A DNA stretch of 64,000 nucleotides, from the NCBI GenBank assembly GCA_028767165.1, contig JARACJ010000001.1:620001-684000 (forward strand), read 5' to 3'. Positions 1 to 9,049 of the stretch are shown in pieces. Source of the stretch: Proteobacteria bacterium DTSAM18. Its GTDB lineage: Bacteria; Myxococcota_A; UBA796; GCA-2862545. Below the pieces are notes generated by a model. The model saw only the letters and a program-made list of their open reading frames with translations. It did no database searches and was not told the origin of the DNA. The translations under genes and the position numbers were made by a program. The number at the start of each line of letters is the position of its first letter. The first letter of the stretch is position 1.

Positions 1-370
1 CGGCAGGGTCGATGTCGAGGTCATCATCGTCAGGGCCAGCCACAGCGACCCCCGCATCGACGACCAGCTCAAGCCGCTGCTGCCTGCCTTGCGCAACTTT
101 CCCTACAAGGGCTTCCGGTTCGGTGGCAAGCACACCGTCCGCCTCGAAGACGGCAAGCACCAGTCGGTGGCGGTGCCCGGTGGTCGCGAGGTCCGGCTCA
201 CGCTCGTCTCCCACGATGCCTCTGCGGCCAAGGTCCGGGTCGAGATGTTCCACGGCTCCGAGAAGACCACCGACACCACCTTCACGGTCAAGCGCGATCG
301 CACCTTCTTCCTCGGTGCCAAGGGCGAGGGCGACGAAGCCCTCGTGATTCCCGTCACCGTCAAGTACTGA
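1..370 (+). CDS. Conserved protein of unknown function, C-terminal part (5' end outside window)
   Basis: The open frame begins at base 2 with no stop upstream and ends at 370, so only the last ~122 residues are present. An internal TTG at 89 is not needed as a start because the frame reads through it. The visible segment runs from a short conserved-looking stretch (VDVEVIIVRASHSDPRIDDQ) into a compact, mostly beta-type domain ending in VIPVTVKY. No catalytic motif is evident. It is followed after 7 bases by cutA on the same strand, so it may be the front gene of a short operon. Function not recognised. Confidence 0.6.
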   Translation, partial: GRVDVEVIIVRASHSDPRIDDQLKPLLPALRNFPYKGFRFGGKHTVRLEDGKHQSVAVPGGREVRLTLVSHDASAAKVRVEMFHGSEKTTDTTFTVKRDRTFFLGAKGEGDEALVIPVTVKY

Positions 371-377
371 GGCCGTC

Positions 378-698
378 GTGCGCATCATCCTGTGCTCGGT
401 ACCCGAGGACGCCTCGGAGGACCTCGCGCGTCGCCTCGTCGACGCCCGGCTCGCCGCCTGCGTCCACCTGTTCCCCGCTGGACGGTCGGTGTACCGCTGG
501 GAGGGGCGGGTGCAGATCGAGGCCGAGGTCACCATGATGGTGAAGACCGACGTCGAGGTGGTCGATCGTGCGGTGGACTGGCTCACCGAGGCCCATCCCT
601 ACGAGGTACCGGAGGTGCTGGTGCTCGACGTCGATACCCAACACAGCCTGGCGCGTTATGTGGGCTGGGTCCGTGAGGAGGCGAGTGGAGTCCCATGA
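378..698 (+). CDS. cutA: CutA-family divalent cation tolerance protein
   Basis: A 106-residue protein, the usual CutA length. It starts at a GTG ([11 protein letters not shown]) and shows the family pattern: an N-terminal beta strand, then the [19 protein letters not shown] segment, then [14 protein letters not shown], a helix, and [13 protein letters not shown]. CutA proteins form trimers with a ferredoxin-like fold; they have been linked to copper tolerance, though their biochemical role remains unsettled. The stop overlaps the start of the HIT gene by four bases (ATGA at 695-698), so the two are probably translated together. Confidence 0.93.
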   Translation: MRIILCSVPEDASEDLARRLVDARLAACVHLFPAGRSVYRWEGRVQIEAEVTMMVKTDVEVVDRAVDWLTEAHPYEVPEVLVLDVDTQHSLARYVGWVREEASGVP

Positions 699-1033
699 CC
701 ATCTTCCAGAAGATCATCGATCGCGAGATCCCGGCCGACATCATCTTCGAGGATGAGCTGGCCGTGGCATTCCACGATGTCAATCCACAGGCTCCGATTC
801 ATGTCCTGGTCATCCCGAAGAAGCCCCTGCGGGGAATCTCCGCGGCCGAACCGGACGATGCTTCCCTCATGGGTCATCTGATGCTCACGGCGGCCCACAT
901 TGCCCGCTCCCTCGGGGTGGACGAAACCGGTTACCGTTTGGTAGTCAACGATGGAGCCGACGGAGGCCAATCCGTCTTCCATCTCCACGTGCACCTTCTG
1001 GCCGGTCGACAGCTGACCTGGCCTCCAGGCTGA
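695..1033 (+). CDS. HIT-family nucleotide-binding protein (HinT-like)
   Basis: A 112-residue protein with the HIT fold. [18 protein letters not shown] at the N terminus is typical of HinT, and the histidine triad appears near the C terminus as HLHVHLL (residues ~98-104). Family members hydrolyse nucleoside phosphoramidates or acyl-nucleotides; the central triad histidine is the nucleophile. Length, order of motifs and the terminal GRQLTWPPG all match bacterial HinT. It overlaps cutA by four bases. Cytoplasmic, single domain. Confidence 0.95.
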   Translation: MTIFQKIIDREIPADIIFEDELAVAFHDVNPQAPIHVLVIPKKPLRGISAAEPDDASLMGHLMLTAAHIARSLGVDETGYRLVVNDGADGGQSVFHLHVHLLAGRQLTWPPG

Positions 1034-1088
1034 ACCGTCTTCAGCTTGCCTCCGCGCTGACGAGCCGGAGTCTTCAGGAGTGACTTGA

Positions 1089-1433
1089 ATGGCGACTTTT
1101 GAGGCCACCACCGACGCGATGACCTTCGCCAACATGGAGAGCACGGCCAAGACCGTCTACGTCGTGCCGCGCACCCTGAGCTTCGACATGATCACCTCCG
1201 GGGATCGCATCGAGTTCGACAACCTGGGTTCCATCTCCATCGGCGCCATCCGCCGCTACCCCTCCTTGCAGGAACTGCTGGAGTTCGAGGGATTCGACAA
1301 CGTGGTGCCCGGCGCGGAGACCATCGAGCAGGCGATGGAGCACCTCCGCAAGGCCGCCGTGTGGAACGCCAAGGCCGAAGACGAGCGCGGGGTGATGGCC
1401 CTGCGCGTGCGCTCGGTGAAGCGGAAGACGTGA
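1089..1433 (+). CDS. ASCH-domain protein
   Basis: A 114-residue protein preceded by AGGAG about 9 bases before the ATG. After a short N-terminal leader it contains a basic beta-barrel-like module: GDRIEFDNLGSISIGAIRRY, then PSLQELLEFEGFDNVVPG. The RRYPSLxELLExEGxxxVxPG pattern is characteristic of small ASCH-fold proteins of the YhfF/YqfB kind, proposed to bind RNA or act as amidohydrolases. No further assignment is possible from sequence alone. The stop overlaps the GTG start of the next gene. Confidence 0.75.
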   Translation: MATFEATTDAMTFANMESTAKTVYVVPRTLSFDMITSGDRIEFDNLGSISIGAIRRYPSLQELLEFEGFDNVVPGAETIEQAMEHLRKAAVWNAKAEDERGVMALRVRSVKRKT

Positions 1434-2296
1434 GCTCGGCGGGGCCTGCGCGCGTATCCGCTGCTCCGTCGCTGCCAGACGGCACCGTCGGTGTCTATGA
1501 AGATGTCTCGCCCTGGACCGGTGCCCGCCGCGTCCACTTTCGGGGGTCTGGAGACGTCGTACGTTGGTCCCCGGAGCTGACCCCCTTGCTCCAGGAACTC
1601 CCCGAGACGATCCCCCTCGTCCGCGCCTGGAAGATCAGCGGCGAGGTCGAGGGGCTCGTGCTCGGTCTGCCCTCACTGTGGTGGCGGCTCGTTCTCGGCG
1701 TCGTCGCCTCGGCCCTCGCGCTCGCTTCTGCGGCCAGTGGCACCCTGCTGGTGGCGCTCGTCGTGCTCGGCGTGTGGTGGTGGGTGGGACTGTCCCTCTC
1801 GCCGCGCTGGCGCATGGGCGAGGAGGGCGTGTGGCCGGCCCGTCCGCAGGGCCCCGTGGGCTGGCACCTGGTCGAGGGGCTGTGGCTGATCTCCGGTCAC
1901 GCCACCACCCAGGCCTGGCTCCGCACCCGCGAGGGCTGGTTCCGGCTGCAGCTTCGCCCGGAGTGGCGGGAGCCTCTCCTCGAACTCGCGTGGTCCCAGG
2001 GGGGCATCCGTCCCGAACAGGGACCCCTGCCAGTCCGTGCCGCCCTCGTGCGGTGGACCCTGCGAGGCGCATGGCTGGCCGGTGCGCTGGCGCTCGGTGC
2101 CCTCGTGCTCCGGGGCATGGCGCCCGAGGCCACGCCCCTGTGGGGGCCATGGGTCCTCGTCGGTAGCCTCGCCATCGGGCTGGTGTGCGCCACTGCCTGG
2201 TCGGTGGCCATGCGGCGAACCGGGCAGGCCCTGTGGTGGCTCACCCTGTGGGGGGCCGTCGCCCTGGCGGGCTGGATGGTCTACTGGCGCGTCTGA
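1430..2296 (+). CDS. Predicted integral membrane protein, unknown function
   Basis: A 288-residue protein starting at a GTG (1430) that overlaps the TGA of the ASCH gene (GTGA), which is why this start is preferred over longer ones. Topology: a soluble N-terminal segment of ~80 residues, two membrane spans (VLGVVASALALASAASG and LLVALVVLGVWWWVGL), a soluble middle region rich in Trp and Arg, then three C-terminal spans ending WMVYWRV. No family recognised. The 3' end overlaps the end of the convergent HD-domain gene by 16 bases (2281-2296). Confidence 0.7.
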   Translation: MSSAGPARVSAAPSLPDGTVGVYEDVSPWTGARRVHFRGSGDVVRWSPELTPLLQELPETIPLVRAWKISGEVEGLVLGLPSLWWRLVLGVVASALALASAASGTLLVALVVLGVWWWVGLSLSPRWRMGEEGVWPARPQGPVGWHLVEGLWLISGHATTQAWLRTREGWFRLQLRPEWREPLLELAWSQGGIRPEQGPLPVRAALVRWTLRGAWLAGALALGALVLRGMAPEATPLWGPWVLVGSLAIGLVCATAWSVAMRRTGQALWWLTLWGAVALAGWMVYWRV

Positions 2297-2799
2297 AGCG
2301 CCGAGATCAACGCCACGAGCTCGGGTACGTGGATCTGGTCGGATGCGCTCTGGATGAACTCGGCCGTGTCCACGCCCTGGGTGTCCTCGTAGCGTACGGC
2401 CTGGAGCGCCATGTCGAGGCGGTCGAGCTGTCGGATGAACCGGGCCTCGGCGTTGTCCTGGGCCTCGTAGGCGTGCCAGGCCTGCAGGATGTGGGCGGGC
2501 AGGTGCTGGGCCAGCGCGCCCATGGCCTCGGCTTCCATCGCCTTCTTCTGCGCCTTCGACACCCCGTCGTGGGGCGTGATGTCGCCCACGCGCACCTCGG
2601 CGAGGTCGTGGAGGATCGCGTAGGTGAGCAGGCGGGCGCGATCGAGGTGCGCGGGGGCCAGCACCAGGGCCAGCAGGGCCGTGCCCCAGGAGTGGGCGGC
2701 CACGGACTCGGGGGCCCCGACGCCTGCGCGCACCCACCCGGCCCGCGTGACCTCCTTGAGCCCGGTGAGCTCCACGAGGGTCTGCACCAGCGGGCTCAT
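2281..2799 (-). CDS. HD-domain hydrolase, YfbR/HDDC2-like
   Basis: A 172-residue protein with the HD-superfamily metal ligands in order: ESVAAHSWGTALL supplies the first His, YAILHDLAEVRVGD the His-Asp pair with the downstream Glu, and FIRQLDRLDMALQA the last Asp. This arrangement (SVAAHSW...HDLAEVRVGDI...DRLDM) is that of HDDC2/YfbR 5'-deoxyribonucleotidases, which dephosphorylate dNMPs. The ATG at 2799 overlaps the stop of the upstream phosphatase gene (ATGA), so longer in-frame starts are rejected. Substrate not established. Confidence 0.82.
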   Translation of the reverse strand: MSPLVQTLVELTGLKEVTRAGWVRAGVGAPESVAAHSWGTALLALVLAPAHLDRARLLTYAILHDLAEVRVGDITPHDGVSKAQKKAMEAEAMGALAQHLPAHILQAWHAYEAQDNAEARFIRQLDRLDMALQAVRYEDTQGVDTAEFIQSASDQIHVPELVALISALQTRQ

Positions 2800-4355
2800 G
2801 CCTCCTCCGTCTCGGGCTCGGTGGTGAGCAAGAGCTCGATGGGCCGGCCGAGCAGCTCTTCGAGGGCTTCGAGCCTTCGTCGGGCGGCCCAGCCTTCCTG
2901 GTCGGCGCGGGTTCGGGCGTGGGCGGTGATCACGATCCTGTCGTCGCGGACCTCGCACTCCAGCCACAGGATGGGCTGGGCGTGGCTGCGGTCGAGGCCG
3001 TCCGCCACGCGAAGGAACGCCGACAGCGCCCGAACCCGGTTCTTGTCCTCGGCGGGCAGGGAGGAGAAGTCGGCGTGGCTGTTCTTGGGACGGCTGCGTG
3101 TGTGGTAGCGCACCACGTTCGACAGCACCGCCACCTCGGGCGCGGAGAAGCCGGGCATCCGGATGTGCTTGAGGAGGTACTGGGCGTGCTTGGGGTGGGA
3201 CTTGCCGTTGATGTGGTGGCCGATGTCGTGGAGGAGCGCCGCATCGCGGAGCATCCGCTTGTCCGCGACGCTGAGCTGGTGGAGATCGGCGGTGCCGTCG
3301 AACAGCTGCAGCGCGAGCCGGGCCACCTGTCTGGCGTGCTCGGGCTGCCTCTCGAAGCGCTTCAGCGCGAGCTCGACGCTGCGCCTGCGTGGGTCGGCAA
3401 TCTTGGCCTCGAGGGCGAGCTGGGGCTTGTGGGTGCGGATCCAGTCGTGGATCAGGCCCTCACGAAGGGACTGGTCGCAGGTGGTGAGCTGTTCGCAGCC
3501 GAACGCCTTCATCACCTCGCGCACGAGCACCGCGCCCGCGGGCAGTGTGCGGAGACGGCGGAGATCCATGCCGGGCAGGGCGGCGAGGGTGTCGAGGTCG
3601 GCGCCTTCCATCCTGCGGAGGAGGTCCTCGAGGTCGGCGCGCCGGAGCACGAGGCCCTGACCGTGGGCGGGGAGCTTCTGTCCTCCTGCGAGGGTGCACA
3701 TGCGGGCGAGGGTGCGCACCGTGCCGCTGGTCCCCACGAGGCTGTCGACCTCCGAGGGGGGCACGCGGCGCAGAAGCGGCTCGAGCTTGTCCCGGACCGT
3801 GGCCTTGATCTCCCTGTGGGCCTGCTCGGTGAGGGGGATGTCGCCGCCGTTGTGGGCCTCGGCGAGCCGGATGTGGCCGAGTCGCAGGGAGCGGGCGAAG
3901 ATCATGTCGTCGCGATCGGCGAGGATGAACTCCGTGGAGCCGCCACCCACGTCGAACAGCAGCACCTGGCCTCGGGAGAAGTCGATGTTGGGCCGGGCGC
4001 CGAGGTAGATGAGCTCGGCCTCGTCCTCGCCGGCGATGGTGCGGATGTGCACGCCCGTCTCGGCCTTCACGCGCCGACAGAACTCGTCGCCGTTGTCCGC
4101 CTCCCGCACGGCAGAGGTGGCGGCGGCGCGGATGGTGTCCGCCTGCAGCGAGTGGGCCGACTCGGCGAACGCCTTGAGGGCGTCGAGGCCTCGCTGCTGG
4201 GCCTCGTCGGTGAGGTGCTGGGCATCGAGGCCGCCGGAGCCGAGCATCACCTGACGTCGATCCTTCTCGACCACGGTGAGCTGGCCGTCCGGCTCCACGT
4301 CGGCCACGAGCAGGTGGATGGAGTTGGTGCCCACGTCGATGGCGGCGACCCTCAT
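2796..4355 (-). CDS. ppx: Exopolyphosphatase/guanosine pentaphosphatase family (Ppx/GppA) with C-terminal HD domain
   Basis: A 519-residue protein. The N-terminal half is the ASKHA-fold Ppx/GppA module: AIDVGTNSIHLLVADV (residues 5-20, phosphate-1 loop), the GEDEAELIYLG segment, and LLFDVGGGSTEFILA (phosphate-2 loop with the catalytic-site Glu nearby). The C-terminal part is an HD-type helical domain with ALLHDIGHHINGKSHPKH. Full-length Ppx/GppA proteins of this size hydrolyse polyphosphate or pppGpp processively. Coupled at both ends through ATGA overlaps to the TPR-like gene upstream and the HD hydrolase downstream, forming a three-gene minus-strand operon. Confidence 0.93.
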   Translation of the reverse strand: MRVAAIDVGTNSIHLLVADVEPDGQLTVVEKDRRQVMLGSGGLDAQHLTDEAQQRGLDALKAFAESAHSLQADTIRAAATSAVREADNGDEFCRRVKAETGVHIRTIAGEDEAELIYLGARPNIDFSRGQVLLFDVGGGSTEFILADRDDMIFARSLRLGHIRLAEAHNGGDIPLTEQAHREIKATVRDKLEPLLRRVPPSEVDSLVGTSGTVRTLARMCTLAGGQKLPAHGQGLVLRRADLEDLLRRMEGADLDTLAALPGMDLRRLRTLPAGAVLVREVMKAFGCEQLTTCDQSLREGLIHDWIRTHKPQLALEAKIADPRRRSVELALKRFERQPEHARQVARLALQLFDGTADLHQLSVADKRMLRDAALLHDIGHHINGKSHPKHAQYLLKHIRMPGFSAPEVAVLSNVVRYHTRSRPKNSHADFSSLPAEDKNRVRALSAFLRVADGLDRSHAQPILWLECEVRDDRIVITAHARTRADQEGWAARRRLEALEELLGRPIELLLTTEPETEEA

Positions 4356-5071
4356 GACTCCTCCTTCTTGTGGGCCGGTCCGAGGACGGGGCCCTGTTGG
4401 ACGGGCAGCCGTGCCCCGGTGAGCTCGGCGGCGGTCGCGATGGTGGAGATGAGGTTGAACTCGCTGGCCTCGTCGGCGAGGTGCTGGGCCTCGGTGAGCA
4501 GGGCGGTGGCACGCTCGGGCACGGCACGGGCCAGCGTGATGCGGCCCATCACCCGCCAGTGGGTGACCCCACGGCGATCCACGAGCTCCAGGCCCTCTTC
4601 TGCGAGTCTGGCGGCCTCCTCGGGCTCTCCCACGTCGAGGTGGGCGCCGGCCTTCTTGATGAGGACCTCCCCCCGCTCGGCCTCGGTGCGGGCCTGCATC
4701 ATCAGCACGGCCAGCGGGGTGTCGGCGATGGTCCTCTGCTCCTGCAGGCGGGCCTCGCGCTCGGCGTCATGGGCGATGGACTTCACCACGGCGTCCTCGA
4801 GCTTGCGGACCTGGGTGATTCCCGCCTGATCCCGCAGGCGCCTCAGGATGCGCAGCGCCTTGCGGATCGGCGGATGGGCATCCCGGGGACGGCCGAGCTC
4901 CACGAGGATCTGGCCGTACAGGCTGCAGACCCGTGCGTAGATGTCCTGCAGGTCGCTGGATCCGGCGAGGTCCTCGTTTTCGTACACCGGCGCGATGGCG
5001 TCGGCGGCCTCCTGCCAGCGGCCTTCGCGCATGGCCTCCACGCCCTTCTGCAGCTCATCGGTCAGCGACAT
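4352..5071 (-). CDS. Helical tetratricopeptide-like protein
   Basis: A 239-residue, fully helical, soluble protein. The ATG at 5071 has a strong AGGAAGG upstream on the minus strand and is preferred to longer in-frame starts. Repeating helix pairs are visible, for example LQKGVEAMREGRWQEAADAI, then a SLYGQILVELGRPRDAHPPIRKALRIL pair and AGAHLDVGEPEEAARLAEEGLELV, with the spacing and the small-residue pattern of TPR repeats. First gene of the minus-strand ppx operon, so it may scaffold or sense for polyphosphate/(p)ppGpp metabolism; that link is inference from gene order only. Confidence 0.72.
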   Translation of the reverse strand: MSLTDELQKGVEAMREGRWQEAADAIAPVYENEDLAGSSDLQDIYARVCSLYGQILVELGRPRDAHPPIRKALRILRRLRDQAGITQVRKLEDAVVKSIAHDAEREARLQEQRTIADTPLAVLMMQARTEAERGEVLIKKAGAHLDVGEPEEAARLAEEGLELVDRRGVTHWRVMGRITLARAVPERATALLTEAQHLADEASEFNLISTIATAAELTGARLPVQQGPVLGPAHKKEES

Positions 5072-5214
5072 CGATCCTTCCTGTGTGTTGCCCACCGCTA
5101 ACCCGTTGTCGGAAGGGGGCGCGGATGGATCCGGGCCGGTCGGCACGGGTCCCTCAATGAGGGCGCAGGTTCGACGATGGGCTGATGGAGAGGGCACGGT
5201 CGGGAGGTCGGGCA

Positions 5215-5721
5215 ATGACATTGCCGGTGTCGCGTAGGGCATTGTTGGGAGGCGGTCTGGGCATCGCTGCTGCGTGGGTCACGTGGCGGGTGTGGCCGTC
5301 CGCCACAGAGGGTGATCGTGCGGGTCCGGTGATGAACACCCTGGAGCGGGCGGTCGTGTCGGCACTGCTCGTGGCGATGTTCCCCAGCCGCATCCTGGAT
5401 CTGGACCCCCTCGACCTCGGCGTCGTGGAAGAGGTGGATCGGCTCCTCAAGGAGCACTTCCTGCCGGGCCAGTCCACCGCCCTTCGGGCGCTTCTCACCA
5501 CGCTGGAGGTCGGCACGCGGATCGCCCGGGGGCGTGCCTTCTCCGAGCTGTCCCTCGCGGAGGCTCAGGACGTCCTCGATGTCTGGGCGGAGCCGGGTGT
5601 CGAGTTCCGACGGATGGGGTTCGACTCCCTGCGGGTGCTCCTCGGCATGGCCTACTTCAATGCGGCGGACGTGAAGTCGGCCCTCGACTACCGGGCGTCC
5701 TGCGGGAAGGGGGCGGGATGA
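5215..5721 (+). CDS. Tat-exported small subunit next to GMC oxidoreductase (gluconate dehydrogenase subunit 3-like)
   Basis: A 168-residue protein. The start at 5215 is chosen because GGGAGG lies 7 bases upstream and it gives a compact Tat signal (SRRALLGGGLGIAAAWVTW, twin Arg at residues 7-8); an ATG at 5185 would add 10 residues. The mature part is helical with LERAVVSALLVAMFPS near the start, resembling the small third subunit of membrane-bound FAD dehydrogenases. It ends on an ATGA overlap with the GMC oxidoreductase, its likely partner, and probably carries it across the membrane by hitch-hiking. Confidence 0.65.
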   Translation: MTLPVSRRALLGGGLGIAAAWVTWRVWPSATEGDRAGPVMNTLERAVVSALLVAMFPSRILDLDPLDLGVVEEVDRLLKEHFLPGQSTALRALLTTLEVGTRIARGRAFSELSLAEAQDVLDVWAEPGVEFRRMGFDSLRVLLGMAYFNAADVKSALDYRASCGKGAG

Positions 5722-7241
5722 GCAGGCTGCCACCAGGGCGATACGCTGGATCCACACTTCCACGGCCCGGACGTTGGCATGCCGACGTCTGCATCGTGGG
5801 CGCCGGCGCCGGCGGATGCGCGGTCGCGGCGGCGCTCGCGGCGGCAGGCCTGAACGTCGTCGTGCTCGAGGAGGGGCGTCACTGGAGGCCCGCCGACTTC
5901 AAGCAGAACTCCTCCTTCGCCCTGCGGAACCTGTACCAGCAGCGCGGTGGGCGGGTGATGCGAGGCAACGCCACCATGCCCCTCGCCGGTGGACGGGGCG
6001 TCGGTGGATCCACCCTGATCAACTCCGGGATCTGCTTTCGCTGCCCCGATGAGGTCCTGCGAAGCTGGCGCGAGATCCACGGTGTGCAGAGTGCGGATCC
6101 GCAGGTCTTCGGGGCCTACTTCGACCGGATCTGGGAGACACTCGGCGTCACGCGGCAGTCCCTGCGGATCCAGGGACTCAACAACACCACCTTCGCCCGT
6201 GGCGTCGAGGCCCTGGGACTGCAAGGGCACTACATGGATCGGTCCGCGCCGGAGTGCGTGGGCTGCGGCGCCTGCCAGCTCGGCTGTGCCAGCGGCGGCA
6301 AGGCCAGCGCCGATCGCACCTTCCTCGCGGAGGCCCTCGCCACCGGCCACGTGGCCGTGGTGGCGGACTGCCGCGTCGAGGACGTCGTCACGGTCAGCGA
6401 CCGGGTCGTGAGCGTCCAGGGACGGATCATCGATCCACAGAGCCATGCGCCGGTGGGGCGCTTCACGGTGGAGGCGGACCACTTCGTCCTCAGCGCGGGG
6501 CCCATCGGCACGCCGCTGCTGCTGCAGAAGTCCCGGCTGTCGGACAGCCCCGAGCTCGGACACCACCTCGTGGTTCACCCCACCTCCAGCGGTCTCGCCC
6601 GGTTCGACGAGCCCATCCGTCCCTGGCATGGCGTCACCCAGGGCTACTACGTGGACTGCTGGGAGGAGGGCTACCTGCTGCAGTCCTACACCGTCACGCC
6701 CGACCAGTACTTCCTCATGCTGCCGATGGGGGCAGGGGACGAGGCCATGGAGGTCATGCGTGACCTCAAGTACTTCGCGAGCGCCGGTGCCCTGGTCCAC
6801 GACGAGGACAGCCAGGGCGTGGTGCGCTCCACGCCGGTCGGGCCCGACATCTGGTACGACCTCGGAGAGGGCGACAAGCAACGCCTGCTCGCGGGACTCC
6901 GTCGCACCGGCGAGGTCTTCCTCGCGGCCGGCGCCCGGTACTTCCTGCCGAGCATCCGTGGCGCGAAGGCCGCCACCACCGTCCGAGGGATCCACGAGCA
7001 GGTCCCGCTGGATCTGCCCGTGGAGCGACTGTTGTCCTATGCGTCGCATCCCATGGGCACCTGCCGCATGGGGGGGCGCGAGAAGGACAGCGTGGTGGAT
7101 CCCTTCGGGCGGGTCTGGGGTTGGCGCAACCTGCGGGTGGCGGACGCGTCCGTGTTCCCCACCAGCCTCGGCGTCAATCCCCAGGTCACCACGATGGCCA
7201 TCGGCCTGATGGTCGGCGACCACCTGGCCTCTGGCGCATGA
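5718..7241 (+). CDS. GMC-family FAD-dependent oxidoreductase (long-chain alcohol/sterol oxidase-like)
   Basis: A 507-residue flavoprotein. The N terminus has the dinucleotide-binding motif ADVCIVGAGAGGCAVAAALA followed by VVLEEG; LAGGRGVGGSTLINSG is the GMC signature loop; residues ~177-190 hold CVGCGACQLGC, the Cys-rich motif seen in long-chain alcohol oxidases and some cholesterol oxidases. The C-terminal end has SYASHPMGTCRMG and VADASVFPTSLGVNPQVTTMA, the GMC C-terminal signature with the catalytic His region. No own signal peptide, consistent with export or anchoring through the Tat-signal partner it overlaps. Substrate unknown. Confidence 0.85.
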   Translation: MSRLPPGRYAGSTLPRPGRWHADVCIVGAGAGGCAVAAALAAAGLNVVVLEEGRHWRPADFKQNSSFALRNLYQQRGGRVMRGNATMPLAGGRGVGGSTLINSGICFRCPDEVLRSWREIHGVQSADPQVFGAYFDRIWETLGVTRQSLRIQGLNNTTFARGVEALGLQGHYMDRSAPECVGCGACQLGCASGGKASADRTFLAEALATGHVAVVADCRVEDVVTVSDRVVSVQGRIIDPQSHAPVGRFTVEADHFVLSAGPIGTPLLLQKSRLSDSPELGHHLVVHPTSSGLARFDEPIRPWHGVTQGYYVDCWEEGYLLQSYTVTPDQYFLMLPMGAGDEAMEVMRDLKYFASAGALVHDEDSQGVVRSTPVGPDIWYDLGEGDKQRLLAGLRRTGEVFLAAGARYFLPSIRGAKAATTVRGIHEQVPLDLPVERLLSYASHPMGTCRMGGREKDSVVDPFGRVWGWRNLRVADASVFPTSLGVNPQVTTMAIGLMVGDHLASGA

Positions 7242-7245
7242 GTTC

Positions 7246-7857
7246 TCAGTTCGCGAGGTAGCCGCTGGCCAGGAGGTGGTCGACGACTTCCTGGGCGGTC
7301 TGATCGACGGTCTTGCCCTCGGTCTTCAGCACGAGCTCCGCGGCCTCGGGGGCCTCGTAGGGTGCGGAGATGCCGGTGAAGTTCGGGATCACGCCGGAGC
7401 GGGCCTTCTTGTACAGACCCTTGGGGTCGCGGGCCTCGCAGGTGGCGAGCTCGGTGGCCACGTGAACCTCGAGGAAGCGACCTTCGGGCACCAGCGCGCG
7501 CGCGGCGTCGCGGTCCTTGCGGTAGGGGGAGATGAAGGCGGTCAGGACGATGGAGCCTGCATCGGAGAAGAGCTGGGCCACGCAACCCACGCGACGGATG
7601 TTCTCGGTACGGTCCTCGGGGCTGAAGCCGAGGTCCTTGTTCAGGCCGAAGCGGAGGTTGTCGCCATCGAGAACGTAGGCGTAGCGTCCACGCTCGAGCA
7701 GCAGCTGCTCGACCCGGCGGGCGATGGTGCTCTTGCCGGAGCCGGAAAGACCGGTGAACCAGAGAACGCAGCCCTTCTGGCCGAAGATCTGCTCGCGCTC
7801 GTTCTGGGTGACGTGGCCGCCATGCCAGGTGATGTGGGTGGACTTGGGTTCGGACAT
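7246..7857 (-). CDS. cysC: Adenylylsulfate kinase (APS kinase)
   Basis: A 203-residue kinase that phosphorylates adenosine 5'-phosphosulfate to PAPS. Diagnostic segments: WFTGLSGSGKSTIARRVEQ (P-loop, residues ~32-50), LDGDNLRFGLNKDLGFS, EDRTENIRRVG, and FISPYRKDRD. The GLYKKARSGVIPNFTGISAPYE segment is the typical lid region. Preceded by AAGGAGG on the minus strand. Monocistronic as seen here, tail to tail with the GMC gene; no ATP sulfurylase is in the window. Confidence 0.96.
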   Translation of the reverse strand: MSEPKSTHITWHGGHVTQNEREQIFGQKGCVLWFTGLSGSGKSTIARRVEQLLLERGRYAYVLDGDNLRFGLNKDLGFSPEDRTENIRRVGCVAQLFSDAGSIVLTAFISPYRKDRDAARALVPEGRFLEVHVATELATCEARDPKGLYKKARSGVIPNFTGISAPYEAPEAAELVLKTEGKTVDQTAQEVVDHLLASGYLAN

Positions 7858-7990
7858 GTGAGGTGCCTCCTTGCAGTCCCACAGGCGCTATCTGGATCTG
7901 GCCCGATGAGCCACCCCGCGAAGCGCACCGGTGAGGTATGGAAGAGCAGGAACGCGAGGCTGGACGGGGAAACCGAGCAGGGGAGGGGGC

Positions 7991-9049
7991 GTGGCCGAAC
8001 GGTTGATCACGGTGGCACTCGATGCGATGGGCGGCGATCACGGTGTGCAGGAGATGATCGCGGGGGCGGCGAAGCTGTCCCAGGAGCCCTCCGACATCCA
8101 CGTGCTGTGCGTCGGCGACATCCTGAAGATGGACGAGGTGTTGTCCCGCACGCCCCACGATCCCGCGCGTCTCACCCTCGTCGCCTCGGACGGCGTGGTG
8201 CCCATGGAGGGAAAGCCGGCGGAGGCGCTCGAGGGCATGCCGGACTGCTCGGTCTCGGTCGCGGCGCGGCTCGTAGCCGAAGGCAGGGCCGATGCCCTCG
8301 TCTCCGCAGGGCACACCGGGGCCACGGTGCTCGCGGCGGCCGAGGTGTTCGATCGTCTGCCGGGCATCCGAAGGGCGGCGCTCGCGTCGGTCTACCCCAC
8401 GGCACGCCGGCATGGACCCCGCAACGACCCCTTTGCGCTCATCCTGGACGTGGGGGCCACCGTCCAGGCCACTGCGGAGGATCTGGTGGGGTTCGCGGTC
8501 ATGGGGGCCGCCTATTCCTCCATCATCTCGGAGATCACCCGGCCTCGGGTGGCGCTGCTCTCCAATGGCACCGAGCCGGGCAAGGGCACGCCGGCCATCG
8601 TGGAAGCCCACGAAGCCCTCCGCCGCACCGGCATGCACTTCATGGGCAACATCGAAGGTCTCGACATCCCCAAGGGCTCGGTGGATGTCGTCGTCTGCGA
8701 TGGGTTCCTGGGCAACGTGGTGCTCAAGATGCTGGAGGGCATCGGAGATGTCGTGAACAGCGTCGCATCCAAGGCGTCGAGCCGGTCACTGCAGTGGAAG
8801 ATGGGGCTCATGATGCTCGACGAGGGGCTTCGACGCTTCAAGGCCCTCACCGACTGGGAGGGCTACGGGGGCGCGCCGCTTCTGGGGATGGATCACGTGG
8901 TGATCAAGGCCCACGGCCGGTCCGAGGCCCAGGCGATCCGCAACGCCATCAAGGTCGCCGCGAAGGCGGTTCGCGGCAACCTGATCGGGCGGATCCAACG
9001 AGGAATGGCCGAGGTCGAGGCCGCCGGGGTCAGCCGGGCAGCTCCCTGA
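7991..9049 (+). CDS. plsX: Phosphate acyltransferase PlsX
   Basis: A 352-residue protein starting at GTG 7991 with AGGGGAGGGGG just upstream; the longer open frame from 7931 has no conserved residues. Family features: ITVALDAMGGDHG at the very N terminus, VSAGHTGATVLAA (residues ~100-112), ALLSNGTEPGKGTP, FMGNIEGLDI, and VVVCDGFLGNVVLKMLEG. PlsX makes acyl-phosphate from acyl-ACP for glycerophospholipid synthesis. The usual downstream partners (fabH/fabD/plsY) are absent; its 3' end overlaps the convergent HAD-like gene by 20 bases. Confidence 0.95.
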   Translation: MAERLITVALDAMGGDHGVQEMIAGAAKLSQEPSDIHVLCVGDILKMDEVLSRTPHDPARLTLVASDGVVPMEGKPAEALEGMPDCSVSVAARLVAEGRADALVSAGHTGATVLAAAEVFDRLPGIRRAALASVYPTARRHGPRNDPFALILDVGATVQATAEDLVGFAVMGAAYSSIISEITRPRVALLSNGTEPGKGTPAIVEAHEALRRTGMHFMGNIEGLDIPKGSVDVVVCDGFLGNVVLKMLEGIGDVVNSVASKASSRSLQWKMGLMMLDEGLRRFKALTDWEGYGGAPLLGMDHVVIKAHGRSEAQAIRNAIKVAAKAVRGNLIGRIQRGMAEVEAAGVSRAAP